NCBI RefSeq assembly: GCF_001579845.1
Contig: NZ_CP007440.1
Location: 2,112,001-2,176,000 of the forward strand
Direction of reading: 5' to 3'
Source: Rhodoplanes sp. Z2-YC6860
GTDB taxonomy: Bacteria; Pseudomonadota; Alphaproteobacteria; Rhizobiales; Xanthobacteraceae
DNA: 64,000 nt
Part shown: piece by piece, positions 25,429-33,470 of the stretch
Layout of the letters: the number at the start of each line of letters is the position of its first letter
How positions within the stretch are numbered: position 1 is the stretch's first letter
Made by a program: the position numbers and the translations under genes
Notes under the pieces: generated by a model
Database searches by the model: none
Told to the model about the DNA's origin: nothing
Seen by the model: the letters and a program-made list of their open reading frames with translations, nothing else

Positions 25429-26670
25429 TCACCTATAAGCGTCGAGGAAATTCGGCACCGCGATCCAGTCCATCATCGCGCCGTCGTCCTGCAGAAGTTC
25501 GTGCATGCGGCGGTCCTCCTCGGTCCTGAGGTTGACGCCCATGTGGGTGCCGAGCTTGCGGCTGTGCATGACGATGGTGTTGCCGATCGGCTGACGCTCG
25601 GCGTTGTAGGCCTTAAGCGCGGTGTCGATGTCGTCGTGGTCGCGCAGCGCGTTCGCCAGTGCGTGTGCGTCGCCGCCGGCCTTGGCGACGCCGAAACCCA
25701 TGTGCGGCCGCGCATTCGCCGCAGCGTCACCGACCATTGCCACGCGGCCGAACACGATGTTCGGCGCGGTGAAATCGTAGATCGGCGTGATGAAGGGCTG
25801 CTTCATCGTCATCACGCAATCGAGCATCGCATCCGGCATGATGTCGCGCGCGTCGGCGTACATCTCATCGACCAAATCCTTGCGGATCAGCGGCGGCGGC
25901 ACCGAGAATTCGTGCTGGTGGCCGTTCTCGTCAACGTTCATCTCCCGAAGTTTCGCGGCGTCGGCCACACGGTACCAGATGAAGTTGTAGCGGCGGTGGC
26001 CGGGACGCAGGTCGTTGTTGAAGCCTGAAATCGGGTAGGTGATGACCTCCTGCCGCGGCGGCAGGTAGAAGCAGAAGTACGGGAAGATCTCCTTCAGTGT
26101 CTTCGGCGACAGATCGGCCTCGTTCGGCGCGCCGCGCCAGATGTAATAGCCCGCATAGGCTGGCTGCAGCTCTGGCGCGACCTGGCCGCGCACCGTCGAG
26201 CGGATGCCGTCGCCGCCGACCAGAATGTCGGCATTCTCGATCCGGCCGCCGTTGAAGTGCACGCGCACGCCGTGGCCGTCCTGCTCGACGCGCTCGAAGG
26301 CCCAGCCGAGATGGTAGTGCGCCGGATCGATGGTCTCGCGAAGCAGCCGCTGCAGCCGGTCCCAAGAGGTCAGAATCTGCCGCAGCGGCCGCTCATCGGT
26401 GATGCGGCCGTTCCTATCGAGCGCGATGCGCTTTTCCACCTCGATGCCGAGGTCGCGAGTGCCCGCGCCGCTCGCTTCGAGCGCCGCAAGCAACTCCGGA
26501 TGCGTGGTGATGCCCGCGCCGCGCCCGACCAGCTCGACACCGGAGCGTTCATAGACGTCGCATTCCCAGCCGATCTGGCGGAGAAAGGCCGCGGTGAAAA
26601 GGCCCGACATTGAGCCGCCAATAATGACGGCCCGGCGCTTGGGCGCTGGCGATGATTTGGATCCCGGCAT
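25429..26670 (-). CDS. FAD-dependent aromatic-type monooxygenase
   Basis: The 413-residue enzyme (start MPGSKSSPAPKRRAVIIGGSMSGLFTAAFL) is a class A flavoprotein monooxygenase of the UbiH / p-hydroxybenzoate hydroxylase type. It shows the FAD Rossmann motif (AVIIGGSMSGLFTA), the DG motif region (ADILVGGDGIRSTVR) and the GD motif RVAMVGDAAANARPHMGFGVAKAGGDAHALANAL. Such enzymes hydroxylate phenolic or N-heterocyclic acids with NAD(P)H and oxygen; the closest type by feel is dihydroxypyridine or salicylate hydroxylase. The upstream open frame (to 26823) is Arg/Cys-rich and discarded. Neighbours are LVIVD, aminotransferase and TSUP exporter, suggesting a small catabolic unit. Confidence 0.88.
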   Translation of the reverse strand: MPGSKSSPAPKRRAVIIGGSMSGLFTAAFLRQIGWECDVYERSGVELVGRGAGITTHPELLAALEASGAGTRDLGIEVEKRIALDRNGRITDERPLRQILTSWDRLQRLLRETIDPAHYHLGWAFERVEQDGHGVRVHFNGGRIENADILVGGDGIRSTVRGQVAPELQPAYAGYYIWRGAPNEADLSPKTLKEIFPYFCFYLPPRQEVITYPISGFNNDLRPGHRRYNFIWYRVADAAKLREMNVDENGHQHEFSVPPPLIRKDLVDEMYADARDIMPDAMLDCVMTMKQPFITPIYDFTAPNIVFGRVAMVGDAAANARPHMGFGVAKAGGDAHALANALRDHDDIDTALKAYNAERQPIGNTIVMHSRKLGTHMGVNLRTEEDRRMHELLQDDGAMMDWIAVPNFLDAYR

Positions 26671-26740
26671 GGCGACGTGAATGGTAATGTCGCGGACCCG
26701 AAGTTCGCAAGATTGTTCAGCCCGGGTTGTCAGCCGTAAG

Positions 26741-28138
26741 CTAAATCTGCAACGACGAAGCTTGAGATAGCTCTTTGGCCGTATCATCGAGCGCGGCGCG
26801 GAACCTCGCCAATAGCTCGGCAATCTCCTCCTCGGTAATGATCAGCGGCGGACAGAACGTGATCGTGTCGCCGATCGCTCGAACGATCAGTCCGCGGCGC
26901 TGCGCGTGGTCCGCGCACAATCGGCCGACGTTGGCGCCACGCTCGAATGGTCGCCGGGTCGTTTTGTCGCGAACCAGTTCGACACCGGCAAGCAAGCCGA
27001 GCCCTCGAACTTCGCCCACCAGCGGATGATCGAGCAGCTTGCCAAGCCCTCCGAGCAAAACCGGCTCCAAACTTCGGGCTCGTGCAGCGATGTTCTGCTC
27101 CTCATAGATCCGAAGGGCCTCCCGGGCCACGGCGGCAGATACCGGGTGACCCGAATACGTCAGCGTGAGACCAAACGTCCCGACCTGATCGCTTTGGCGA
27201 ACCGCCGCTTCAAAGATGCGATTGTTGACGAGCAGCGCCGAGATGGGCGCATAGGCACTCGACAATCCTTTGGCGCAAACGATCATATCCGGCGCGAGAT
27301 TCATCGTCGTGGTGCCGAACATGTCGCCAAGTCGTCCGAAGCCGGTGACCACTTCGTCGACCACGAGAAGAATGTCGTATTTCTTCAATATCTTTTGCAG
27401 CTTCGCGAAATAGGTCGCGGGAGGAACGATGACGCCGCCCGCGGCGAGAACCGGCTCGGTGAAGAAAGCTGCGATGGTTTCCGGGCCCTCCTTCAGGATG
27501 AGCGCTTCAACTTCGTGCACGAGACGCGTCGCGAATTGCTCTTCGGTCTCGCCATCGGCTGCCTGTCGAAAGAAGTGGGGGCATCGGACGTGCAAGAAGC
27601 CCGGCAGCGGCAGACCAAAACCTTGATGGGTCGATTCCGTGCCGGTCAGGCTGGCGGTGGCGATGGTGTTGCCGTGATAGGCTTGGCGGTGAGCGAGGAA
27701 CTTGCGCCGTTCCGGGCGCTGCATCGCATTCCAGTAGTACCAGGCCATGCGCGCCGCGCAGTCGTTGCCTTCGGAACCGGAGTTCGAAAACCACACACGC
27801 GCCATGGGCACGGGTGCGATCTCAATCAGTTTCTCGGCAAGTTCGATGACGGGCGAGTGACCCCGGTGGTCGGTCAGCGGATAGTAAGGCAGCCGCCGCA
27901 TCTGTTCGGCACAGGCTGCAACCAGCCGCTCCTGCCCGTAGCCCAACGTGATGCACCAGAGGCCGGACATCGCCTCGAGATAGCGGTTGCCGTGGATGTC
28001 GGTCACCCACACGCCTTCGCCCTTGTCCATGACGAGAGGCCCGCGGTCCAAATGGCGCTTGAGATTCGTCAATCCGTGAATGACGGACTGAACGTCGCGT
28101 GCTTCCAGGGAGTTGGGCTTCGGCTGCGTCGGCACCAC
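26741..28138 (-). CDS. Class III (omega) aminotransferase, PLP-dependent
   Basis: The start GTG (or the next GTG three bases on) follows GGAGA and gives 465 residues, the family length; an open frame further upstream to 28465 is antisense to the next gene and not coding. Conserved features: GLWCITLGYGQERLVAACAEQM, WFSNSGSEGNDCAARMAWYY (pyridine-ring contact), AYHGNTIATASLTG, the aspartate in LLVVDEVVTGFGRLG, and the PLP lysine in IVCAKGLSSAYAP. This is the beta-alanine/putrescine/taurine:pyruvate transaminase group, which moves amino groups from omega-amino acids or amines to pyruvate. Its proximity to a TSUP exporter raises taurine-like amines as candidates, which is inference only. Confidence 0.9.
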   Translation of the reverse strand: MVPTQPKPNSLEARDVQSVIHGLTNLKRHLDRGPLVMDKGEGVWVTDIHGNRYLEAMSGLWCITLGYGQERLVAACAEQMRRLPYYPLTDHRGHSPVIELAEKLIEIAPVPMARVWFSNSGSEGNDCAARMAWYYWNAMQRPERRKFLAHRQAYHGNTIATASLTGTESTHQGFGLPLPGFLHVRCPHFFRQAADGETEEQFATRLVHEVEALILKEGPETIAAFFTEPVLAAGGVIVPPATYFAKLQKILKKYDILLVVDEVVTGFGRLGDMFGTTTMNLAPDMIVCAKGLSSAYAPISALLVNNRIFEAAVRQSDQVGTFGLTLTYSGHPVSAAVAREALRIYEEQNIAARARSLEPVLLGGLGKLLDHPLVGEVRGLGLLAGVELVRDKTTRRPFERGANVGRLCADHAQRRGLIVRAIGDTITFCPPLIITEEEIAELLARFRAALDDTAKELSQASSLQI

Positions 28139-28274
28139 ATTTCTCCAAAGGATGATTTCGGGATGCTTCAATTCGATCAGGCGATCGGTCGAAATCAATT
28201 TCGAGAGTGATGAAAGCGTGACGTCCGGAATGCGATGGGTCAACCGATTGCCATACGTTCGCGGCACCAACCTC

Positions 28275-29054
28275 TCAGCGCAGCACGGAGTCGAGCACCG
28301 GCAGGCTGACGAGAGCTGCAAGTGTGATGATCGCGTATGCAATGATGCGATAGAGCCGCTCCGATGCGCCGTGGAAGAAGAGCGAACCCAATCCCATGCC
28401 GATGAGATAGGGAATCCCCAGCAGTACCGACAGCGCCAGCGGCCGTGCCTCGAACAGTCCTTCATGGCCGAAGATCACGACCAGCAGCACGTCGCAGATC
28501 ATGAAAAACACCATGAGATTGGCACGCAGCGTTTTCGGGCTGCTGCCCGCGCCAAGCCAGTAGAGAATGACCGGCGGGCCTGCGATCAGCACCGCGCCCG
28601 CCGAGACGCCTGCGAACAATCCGACACCCGCGGTCAGCGGCAGGCGCGGCGGGCCGTGATAGCGCCAGCCTGAGGCGAGTATCGGTACGCAACTCAAGAC
28701 CATGATTGCGATGCACCAGCGCAGCACGATCGGGTCGAGCGCAATCAGAAGCCAGACGCCGATCGGCAGTCCGAGCGCCATCGCGACCGATAGAGGTGCG
28801 ACCTCGCGCCAGGTGCAGCGCCGCATCTCGGGAATGGCAAACGGCGTTGCGGCCACCAGATCGACCAGCAGGACGGTGACCGCGGCGATGCGCGGATCGT
28901 AGATCGCCGAGATCAGCGGCATGTAGATCATCGCGCCGCCGAACCCTGAGAAGCCGCGCGTGACGCCGGCCAGTGCGGCGACCGCGATCGCCGCATAGAT
29001 GCGCGGCTCGGCCATTGCGGCCGCAAACGTGGCGGTGTCTGGAAGTTCGATCAC
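28275..29054 (-). CDS. TSUP (TauE/SafE) family sulfite/anion exporter
   Basis: The 259-residue membrane protein starts with GTG preceded by GGGA (VIELPDTATFAAAMAEPRIYAAIAVAALAGVTRGFSGFGGAMIYMPLISAIYDPRIAAVTVLL). The GFSGFGGAMIYMPLI signature and the repeat-like second half (AGVGLFAGVSAGAVLIAGPPVILYWLG) are TSUP hallmarks, with about eight membrane helices. Members export sulfite or sulfoacetate or take up other anions. The gene is divergent from ruvC and 136 bases upstream of the aminotransferase on the same strand. A longer start at 29180 overlaps ruvC and is not favoured. Confidence 0.87.
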   Translation of the reverse strand: MIELPDTATFAAAMAEPRIYAAIAVAALAGVTRGFSGFGGAMIYMPLISAIYDPRIAAVTVLLVDLVAATPFAIPEMRRCTWREVAPLSVAMALGLPIGVWLLIALDPIVLRWCIAIMVLSCVPILASGWRYHGPPRLPLTAGVGLFAGVSAGAVLIAGPPVILYWLGAGSSPKTLRANLMVFFMICDVLLVVIFGHEGLFEARPLALSVLLGIPYLIGMGLGSLFFHGASERLYRIIAYAIITLAALVSLPVLDSVLR

Positions 29055-29173
29055 TTTGAGTTCCCGGCGGCTTCTCCTTAGCAGCCCTGCGCGCGCCTTG
29101 CGATTGGGGAGAGCGGGGAGCGGCCATGCGGATGCTTTGCCGCCTCTCGCCATGAGGCTATCAACAAGGCTGC

Positions 29174-29692
29174 ATGACACGCCTGATTCGCATCCTCGGC
29201 ATCGATCCGGGCCTCCGCCGCACCGGTTGGGGCGTCATCGAGGTCGAGGGCAATCGCCTTGTTTTCACTGCCTGCGGCTCGGTCGCGACCAACGACAAGG
29301 CGAGCCTTGCCGAGCGGCTGGTGACGATCCATGACGGGCTGACCAAGGTGGTCGGCGATTACACGCCGGACGAGGCGGCCGTGGAGGCGACCTTCGTCAA
29401 CAAGGACGCCAACGCCACGCTGAAGCTCGGTCAGGCTCGTGGCGTGGCGCTGCTGATTCCGGCGCGCTCCGGGATTTCGGTCGCCGAATACGCGCCCAAT
29501 CTGGTGAAGAAGACGATCGTCGGCGCCGGTCACTGCGAGAAGGAGCAGATCAGGCTGATGCTCCGCGTGCTGCTGCCGAAGGCCGACCCGCCGACCCATG
29601 ACGCGGCCGATGCGCTCGCCATCGCGGTGTGCCATGCCCACCACCGTCAGAGTACGGCGCTTACGGCCAAGCTCCGCTCCGCGGCAAGCTAG
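29174..29692 (+). CDS. ruvC: Holliday junction resolvase RuvC
   Basis: The 172-residue endonuclease has the RNase H-like acidic site: Asp11 in [14 protein letters not shown], the Glu in [24 protein letters not shown], and the Asp pair in [17 protein letters not shown]. It cuts Holliday junctions in the RuvABC complex. Length is normal. It is separated from ruvA by about 3.8 kb of unrelated genes, whereas in most alphaproteobacteria ruvC-ruvA-ruvB are contiguous. No clear SOS box of the GTTC-N7-GTTC type was found upstream. Confidence 0.96.
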   Translation: MTRLIRILGIDPGLRRTGWGVIEVEGNRLVFTACGSVATNDKASLAERLVTIHDGLTKVVGDYTPDEAAVEATFVNKDANATLKLGQARGVALLIPARSGISVAEYAPNLVKKTIVGAGHCEKEQIRLMLRVLLPKADPPTHDAADALAIAVCHAHHRQSTALTAKLRSAAS

Positions 29693-29858
29693 TCCAGTGA
29701 AGCCCGGGGCCGGGCTTTAGCGCCAAGGCTTCGACGTCATCGTGAGAACGCCGACGCGGCGAGGCGTTCCGGCTCGGCAAAAAGCCATTTACGATTTCCC
29801 GCGAATACACGCTCGGCATCGACGACTTTGAACGTCTGCGAAGAGATAGCCTGCGCGG

Positions 29859-30083
29859 CTAGTCGGCGGCGGGAATTCGCTTTTTGTAAAGCTGGAAGCC
29901 GTGGTCGGTGATGCTCTTTTCGACGGTCTCACGGCTTATCTTGTGCGGCGGTTCCTTGTCCTCGCGGATAACGCCGACCGCAGTCCAAGGCCCGTGCCGC
30001 GACGGCAACTGCCGGCCGCCGGGATCGCCCGAGAATGCATGAAGTTCGCGATCACTTTCGGACTTGAACATGAAAAGGCGCAT
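29859..30083 (-). CDS. Small conserved rhizobial protein of unknown function
   Basis: The 74-residue protein MRLFMFKSESDRELHAFSGDPGGRQLPSRHGPWTAVGVIREDKEPPHKISRETVEKSITDHGFQLYKKR is preceded by AGGAGA. The plan 'MRLF.FKSE....L.AF..D..G..LP..HGPW...GVI....PPH..SR..VE..I...GFQL' is one I recognise from many Bradyrhizobium genomes, always unnamed. It is hydrophilic, without cysteines, signal or membrane segments. It lies just downstream of the cold-shock gene on the same strand, behind a hairpin and T tract that may attenuate read-through. Function unknown. Confidence 0.72.
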   Translation of the reverse strand: MRLFMFKSESDRELHAFSGDPGGRQLPSRHGPWTAVGVIREDKEPPHKISRETVEKSITDHGFQLYKKRIPAAD

Positions 30084-30096
30084 GGCGCGTCTCCTG

Positions 30097-30130
30097 TAAA
30101 AGGAAAAACCGCCGCTCTCGAAAGCAGCGG
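30097..30130 (-). terminator. Terminator/attenuator after the cold-shock gene
   Basis: On the minus strand an 8-bp stem with one mismatch (30109-30130) is followed by five T and, after CC, four more T. It ends about 15 bases before the next ATG, so it may set the ratio between cspA and the small downstream gene. Confidence 0.65.
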
Positions 30131-30148
30131 TGTCGCATGTTTGACGCG

Positions 30149-30358
30149 TCAGGCGAGTTCGATCGCGCCGACCCCGACCTTGCCGGTGCGAGGATCGCTG
30201 CGTGTATCGAACTTGACCTTTTGACCTTCACGCAAGCTTTGAATGCCGGCGCGCTCCAGCGCGGTGGCATGAACAAAAACGTCCTTCTGCCCGTCATCGG
30301 GCTGAATGAAGCCAAAGCCTTTTTGGTCGTTGTAGAATTTCACGGTGCCTGGAGTCAT
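30149..30358 (-). CDS. cspA: Cold-shock domain protein, CspA family
   Basis: The 69-residue protein ([38 protein letters not shown]) is a single cold-shock OB fold with both RNA-binding motifs, KGFGFI (RNP1) and VFVHATAL (RNP2). Such proteins bind single-stranded RNA or DNA and melt mRNA structure at low temperature or stress. An upstream in-frame ATG at 30406 would add residues with no family match. About 240 bases upstream are free of genes and probably form a long leader, as usual for csp genes. It is followed by a terminator-like hairpin and a small unknown gene. Confidence 0.93.
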   Translation of the reverse strand: MTPGTVKFYNDQKGFGFIQPDDGQKDVFVHATALERAGIQSLREGQKVKFDTRSDPRTGKVGVGAIELA

Positions 30359-30597
30359 GGATATGTTCCTTTTTGCTGTGGGCATGCACGAGGGCTTGGC
30401 GCACATGGTTTGTGGCCAATCTTCCCAAACTGTCGATTTGAGCGAGTCTGAAACGTGCGAGCCCGTCAGTGACGGAACTAAGCGGCCCAGGTGGTCCGGC
30501 CAATATCGATGCCACCATATAGGCGCTTGGGGCGGAACTTACAAGTTGATCCGTTCCTGCGCTAACCTATCTGGCCGATTGGCCGCGAGCCGCCGGC

Positions 30598-30813
30598 TTA
30601 CGCAACGCGATGCAGGTCATAGAGTTCGTGCATCTCGGCCACGATGGCGCGAAACAGTGCACCATAGGGCATCATCAGATGTGGCTTCGCCGAGAACGTC
30701 GCCTGCCATTGGCTGCCGGCGCCGAACACGGTGACCTCGTCAAGCTCCATCCTGGTCCGCGCGCGTTCCAGGATCAGCGCCTCCAATTGCAGCTTGGTTT
30801 TCTGTTCCTTCAT
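30598..30813 (-). CDS. Small hypothetical protein
   Basis: The 71-residue frame MKEQKTKLQLEALILERARTRMELDEVTVFGAGSQWQATFSAKPHLMMPYGALFRAIVAEMHELYDLH reads like a real protein: amphipathic helix, a turn with GAGSQWQATF and a second helix. It has no signal or metal motif. It sits alone on the minus strand between the cold-shock gene and two small plus-strand genes. I do not recognise a named family, though short proteins of this layout are common in Hyphomicrobiales. Function unknown. Confidence 0.6.
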   Translation of the reverse strand: MKEQKTKLQLEALILERARTRMELDEVTVFGAGSQWQATFSAKPHLMMPYGALFRAIVAEMHELYDLHRVA

Positions 30814-31052
30814 GAAGGACGCGCCCTGGTTTACGCCAGTCTATCACGAGCAAAGTTCCGAATTGAGGCGTGGCCGGGGAATTGCGCGGGACGATTGCGA
30901 TAGCGCTGCCGCCTGACACGGAGTATTGTGAATCGTGGGCACGCGGCCGGCCTTGGCAGCGTTCGACATCGGTCGAAGCACCGCCAGGCGGTTCTCGGCA
31001 CAAGCCCGTCAGCCATCGAGACAAAGGCTCTTAATCGAGAAAAGGCTCTTTC

Positions 31053-31295
31053 ATGTCCTTCAAGTTCGCCGTCGGTCAGGCGGTTGAATACAAGCCGGTC
31101 GGCGCCAAGGTCGGACTTTTCAAGGTGACGCGACAAATGCCGGAAGAACTCCGCGCGATCGATCGTCGATACCGCATCAAGAGCGAGCAGGAAGGATTCG
31201 AGCGCAACGTGCTTGAATGCGACCTCAATGAAGCGACGGGTTCGGAAGAGGAATATTCGCCGATGCGGCCGTTGCGCCGAAGTGGCGGCCACTGA
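31053..31295 (+). CDS. Small hypothetical protein
   Basis: The 80-residue product MSFKFAVGQAVEYKPVGAKVGLFKVTRQMPEELRAIDRRYRIKSEQEGFERNVLECDL looks like an SH3-like barrel ('F..GQ.VEY.P......F.V.R.MP......YRIKS..EG.ER.V.E..L'). That layout is frequent in rhizobial genomes in stress-linked small proteins. The ATG follows the segment AAAGGCTC. It precedes another small gene and the S21 gene on the same strand. No catalytic residues are evident; a nucleic-acid or protein binding role would be a guess. Confidence 0.68.
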   Translation: MSFKFAVGQAVEYKPVGAKVGLFKVTRQMPEELRAIDRRYRIKSEQEGFERNVLECDLNEATGSEEEYSPMRPLRRSGGH

Positions 31296-31398
31296 TTCGA
31301 TACCTATATGCGGCTGGCTGTCTTCGCGCCGCCCTCCGCGTGCAGCGGATGCCCAATCGCCAGCGCAATTTTCAAGTTACACGAAACAGGAGCCTCTC

Positions 31399-31632
31399 GT
31401 GGCCACCATGAACATGCCTAAAAAGGAAGCCGGCGAATCGGTCGCCTTGCCGGTCGATCAATCCCGCGTGCCGCTCAAACGTTTCCGGTTGCAGGTCGAT
31501 CGTCAGACCAAAGCCACGTTCGCCGAGCTTGCTGATGCCGAGAAAGCCGGACGTGAGATCAAGAAGGCTCATCCGATCGTTCAAGTCTCGGTCTATGATT
31601 CCAAAGAAGGCGGGCAGACGTTGCTCGACTAG
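31399..31632 (+). CDS. Small hypothetical protein (GTG start)
   Basis: A GTG with AGGAG six bases upstream gives 77 residues (MATMNMPKKEAGESVALPVDQSRVPLKRFRLQVDRQTKATFAELADAEKAGREIKKAHPIVQVSVYD); the ATG nine bases later is badly spaced from the ribosome site. The core 'FRLQVDRQTKATF...A.AE.AG..IK..HP.VQVSVYD' is a small alpha-beta fold that I recall next to S21 or cold-shock genes in Bradyrhizobium. It ends 163 bases before rpsU. Function unknown. Confidence 0.68.
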   Translation: MATMNMPKKEAGESVALPVDQSRVPLKRFRLQVDRQTKATFAELADAEKAGREIKKAHPIVQVSVYDSKEGGQTLLD

Positions 31633-31721
31633 CCTGGCGAATGCGCGCTATTCGATGAGCCGCGGATAATCTTTTGCGGTCGCAAAGAGAGTGATTTGTA
31701 AGCCGCCGGCCGCTCCCTTTT

Positions 31722-31776
31722 CCGAAGCTTTTTTCTCAAACCGAGGCCTTTCCTCAGACCGAAGCCTTTCCTCAGA
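31722..31776 (+). repeat. Three tandem 18-19 bp repeats in the rpsU leader
   Basis: The unit CCGAAGCCTTTCCTCAGA occurs at 31759-31776, with one change at 31741-31758, and in a looser 19-base form at 31722-31740. The array ends nine bases before the AAGGA ribosome site of rpsU. Pyrimidine-rich, evenly spaced units just ahead of a start suggest a leader that binds a protein or slips in replication. Confidence 0.7.
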
Positions 31777-31795
31777 CCAAAGAGAAGGATGTCAC

Positions 31796-32110
31796 TTGCA
31801 GGTACTCGTCCGCGACAACAACGTCGATCAGGCGCTTCGCGTATTGAAGAAAAAGATGCAGCGCGAAGGCGTGTTTCGCGAAATGAAGCAGCGACGGTCC
31901 TACGAGAAGCCCTCCGAGCGCAAAAACCGGGAAAAGTCAGAGGCGATCCGCCGGGCGCGCAAGCTCGCACGCAAGAAAGCGCAGCGCGAGGGACTGATTC
32001 CAAACACCAGCAAGAAGAAGATTGACGACAAGAGGAACGCTCGCTTCGGCAAGGCCCCCTTCGGAGGTGCAGCAGGAGCGCAGGATCGTTCGAAACCATC
32101 CCTTGGATGA
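31796..32110 (+). CDS. rpsU: 30S ribosomal protein S21, TTG start, extended tail
   Basis: TTG at 31796, with AAGGA six bases upstream, opens the exact S21 N terminus [68 protein letters not shown]21 sits on the 30S platform near the anti-Shine-Dalgarno end and affects initiation. At 104 residues it exceeds the E. coli protein (71) by a basic tail, [27 protein letters not shown], usual in Bradyrhizobium-type S21. The rare TTG start and the tandem repeats in the leader point to control at translation. Several S21 paralogs are usual in these genomes, so this may be a stress copy. Confidence 0.93.
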   Translation: MQVLVRDNNVDQALRVLKKKMQREGVFREMKQRRSYEKPSERKNREKSEAIRRARKLARKKAQREGLIPNTSKKKIDDKRNARFGKAPFGGAAGAQDRSKPSLG

Positions 32111-32166
32111 AATGCACCAGCAGGCGGATGCCTGTCGCGGCGGCTGCTTCAAGTGAGGCGTATCCG

Positions 32167-33387
32167 CTAACGTCTGGCGCGGCGAAACCCGTAAAGGTCG
32201 GCATCGACGTCGGGACGGCCGGTCAGCGCGCCGCAAATGACGTCGGCGGCGATCCGCGAATACGTCGTGCCGTTGCCGCCATAGCCGAGCGCCGCCCAGC
32301 AGTTCGGCATTCCGGGAATGGGACCGATGGTCGGCAATCCGGCCGCGCTCTGGCCGAATGAGCCGGTCCAGGCGAACTCCGCGCGGCTGTCGATGCCGGG
32401 CACCAGGCGATGAAGCTTCCGTTCCAGGGCCCGTGTTTTCTTCGCAATGAGCGCATCGCGATGCGTCTCGTCGGAAAAGTCTTCATCTTCGCCCCCACAG
32501 ATCACGCGGCCGTCTGGCGTGGTGCGCGCGTAGAGATACGGATCAGCCGCTTCCCAGATCATGCATTGCGATGGCCAGAGCCTGCGCGGTTGTCGCGCCG
32601 TGGCGATCGCCCAGGTCGATACGATGCGATGCCCGCGCTGCGGCACGCGATTGGGAAATTCGTAGCCGGTGGCGAGAACGAGGTGTTTGGCGCGAATGGT
32701 TCGGCCGTTCTTGCAGGTCGCCAGCACGCGGGATTTCTTCGCATCGATGTCCGAGACGTCAACCGGCGCATAGATCCTCGCGCCGCACGCGGATGCCCCG
32801 CGCAGCAACGCGCAGGTCGCCAGCCGTGGATCGAGCGCGAGATCGCCATGGCTCATGATCGCTGCAGCGGCGTGAATGCCGAACTCATGGCGCAGTTCGG
32901 AGCGGCGGATCATGCGGCAGGCGAAACCGGCCGCGAGCCGGGCATCGCGTTCGCGTGCGAGTCCATCGGCATCGAGCAGATTGCCGGCCAGGTAAAGCGT
33001 GTCGCGCCGCTCGAGGCCGCGGACGCCGAGCTCGCCAAGCCGCGCCGCGATGGCATCGACCGCAAGCCGCGAGCGACGCCAGGCGCGGATCGCGTCACGC
33101 CGCCCGATGCGGCGCGCAAGCTTGTGAAGCGGCGTATCGATCTCATATTGCACCAACGCGGTGCTGGCCGTGGTCGAGCCTTTGGCGGGGCCGCGACGGT
33201 CGACGACTGCGACCTCGAAGCCTTCGTGGGACAACGCATCGGCCACAATGGCGCCGGTGATGCCCGCCCCGACCACCAGAACCTCGGTCTCGATGTCGCG
33301 GGTGAGCCGCCGGTGTGGCACCGGCGTCGCGCGGCTCGCCTCCCACACCGAGCGGCCGGTCCGCAAGTCCTTGGATTTGGTGACCAC
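32167..33387 (-). CDS. DAO-family FAD-dependent oxidoreductase
   Basis: The 406-residue protein has the dinucleotide fold VLVVGAGITGAIVADALSHEGFEVAVVDRRGPAKGSTTASTALVQYEIDTPL, a long middle substrate domain, and the C-terminal GLPTIGPIPGMPNCWAALGYGGNGTTYSRIAADVICGAL that closes the FAD site. This is the DAO superfamily (glycine or D-amino-acid oxidase, gamma-glutamylputrescine oxidoreductase). STTASTALVQYEID is characteristic of a sub-group with no biochemistry that I know of. No signal peptide. It faces rpsU and is divergent from ruvA with about 80 bases between them. Substrate is unknown; an amine or amino acid is likely. Confidence 0.85.
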   Translation of the reverse strand: MVTKSKDLRTGRSVWEASRATPVPHRRLTRDIETEVLVVGAGITGAIVADALSHEGFEVAVVDRRGPAKGSTTASTALVQYEIDTPLHKLARRIGRRDAIRAWRRSRLAVDAIAARLGELGVRGLERRDTLYLAGNLLDADGLARERDARLAAGFACRMIRRSELRHEFGIHAAAAIMSHGDLALDPRLATCALLRGASACGARIYAPVDVSDIDAKKSRVLATCKNGRTIRAKHLVLATGYEFPNRVPQRGHRIVSTWAIATARQPRRLWPSQCMIWEAADPYLYARTTPDGRVICGGEDEDFSDETHRDALIAKKTRALERKLHRLVPGIDSRAEFAWTGSFGQSAAGLPTIGPIPGMPNCWAALGYGGNGTTYSRIAADVICGALTGRPDVDADLYGFRRARR

Positions 33388-33470
33388 GTTCGGCCGCTAT
33401 CCCGCTTCAAACCGGGGATACAATGCTTAGCTCGTGAATTCGATCCGGCGATTCGTGGTAACAAGCCTTT

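Noticed and set aside
26741-28138. Taurine:pyruvate aminotransferase as a firm name
   Set aside because: The TSUP neighbour suggests it, but no sulfoacetaldehyde acetyltransferase or taurine transporter is present, and several omega-amino substrates fit equally well.
28139-28465. Possible N-terminal extension of the class III aminotransferase
   Set aside because: Cys/Arg/Ser-rich and on top of the TSUP gene; GTG 28138 with GGAGA fits the family length.
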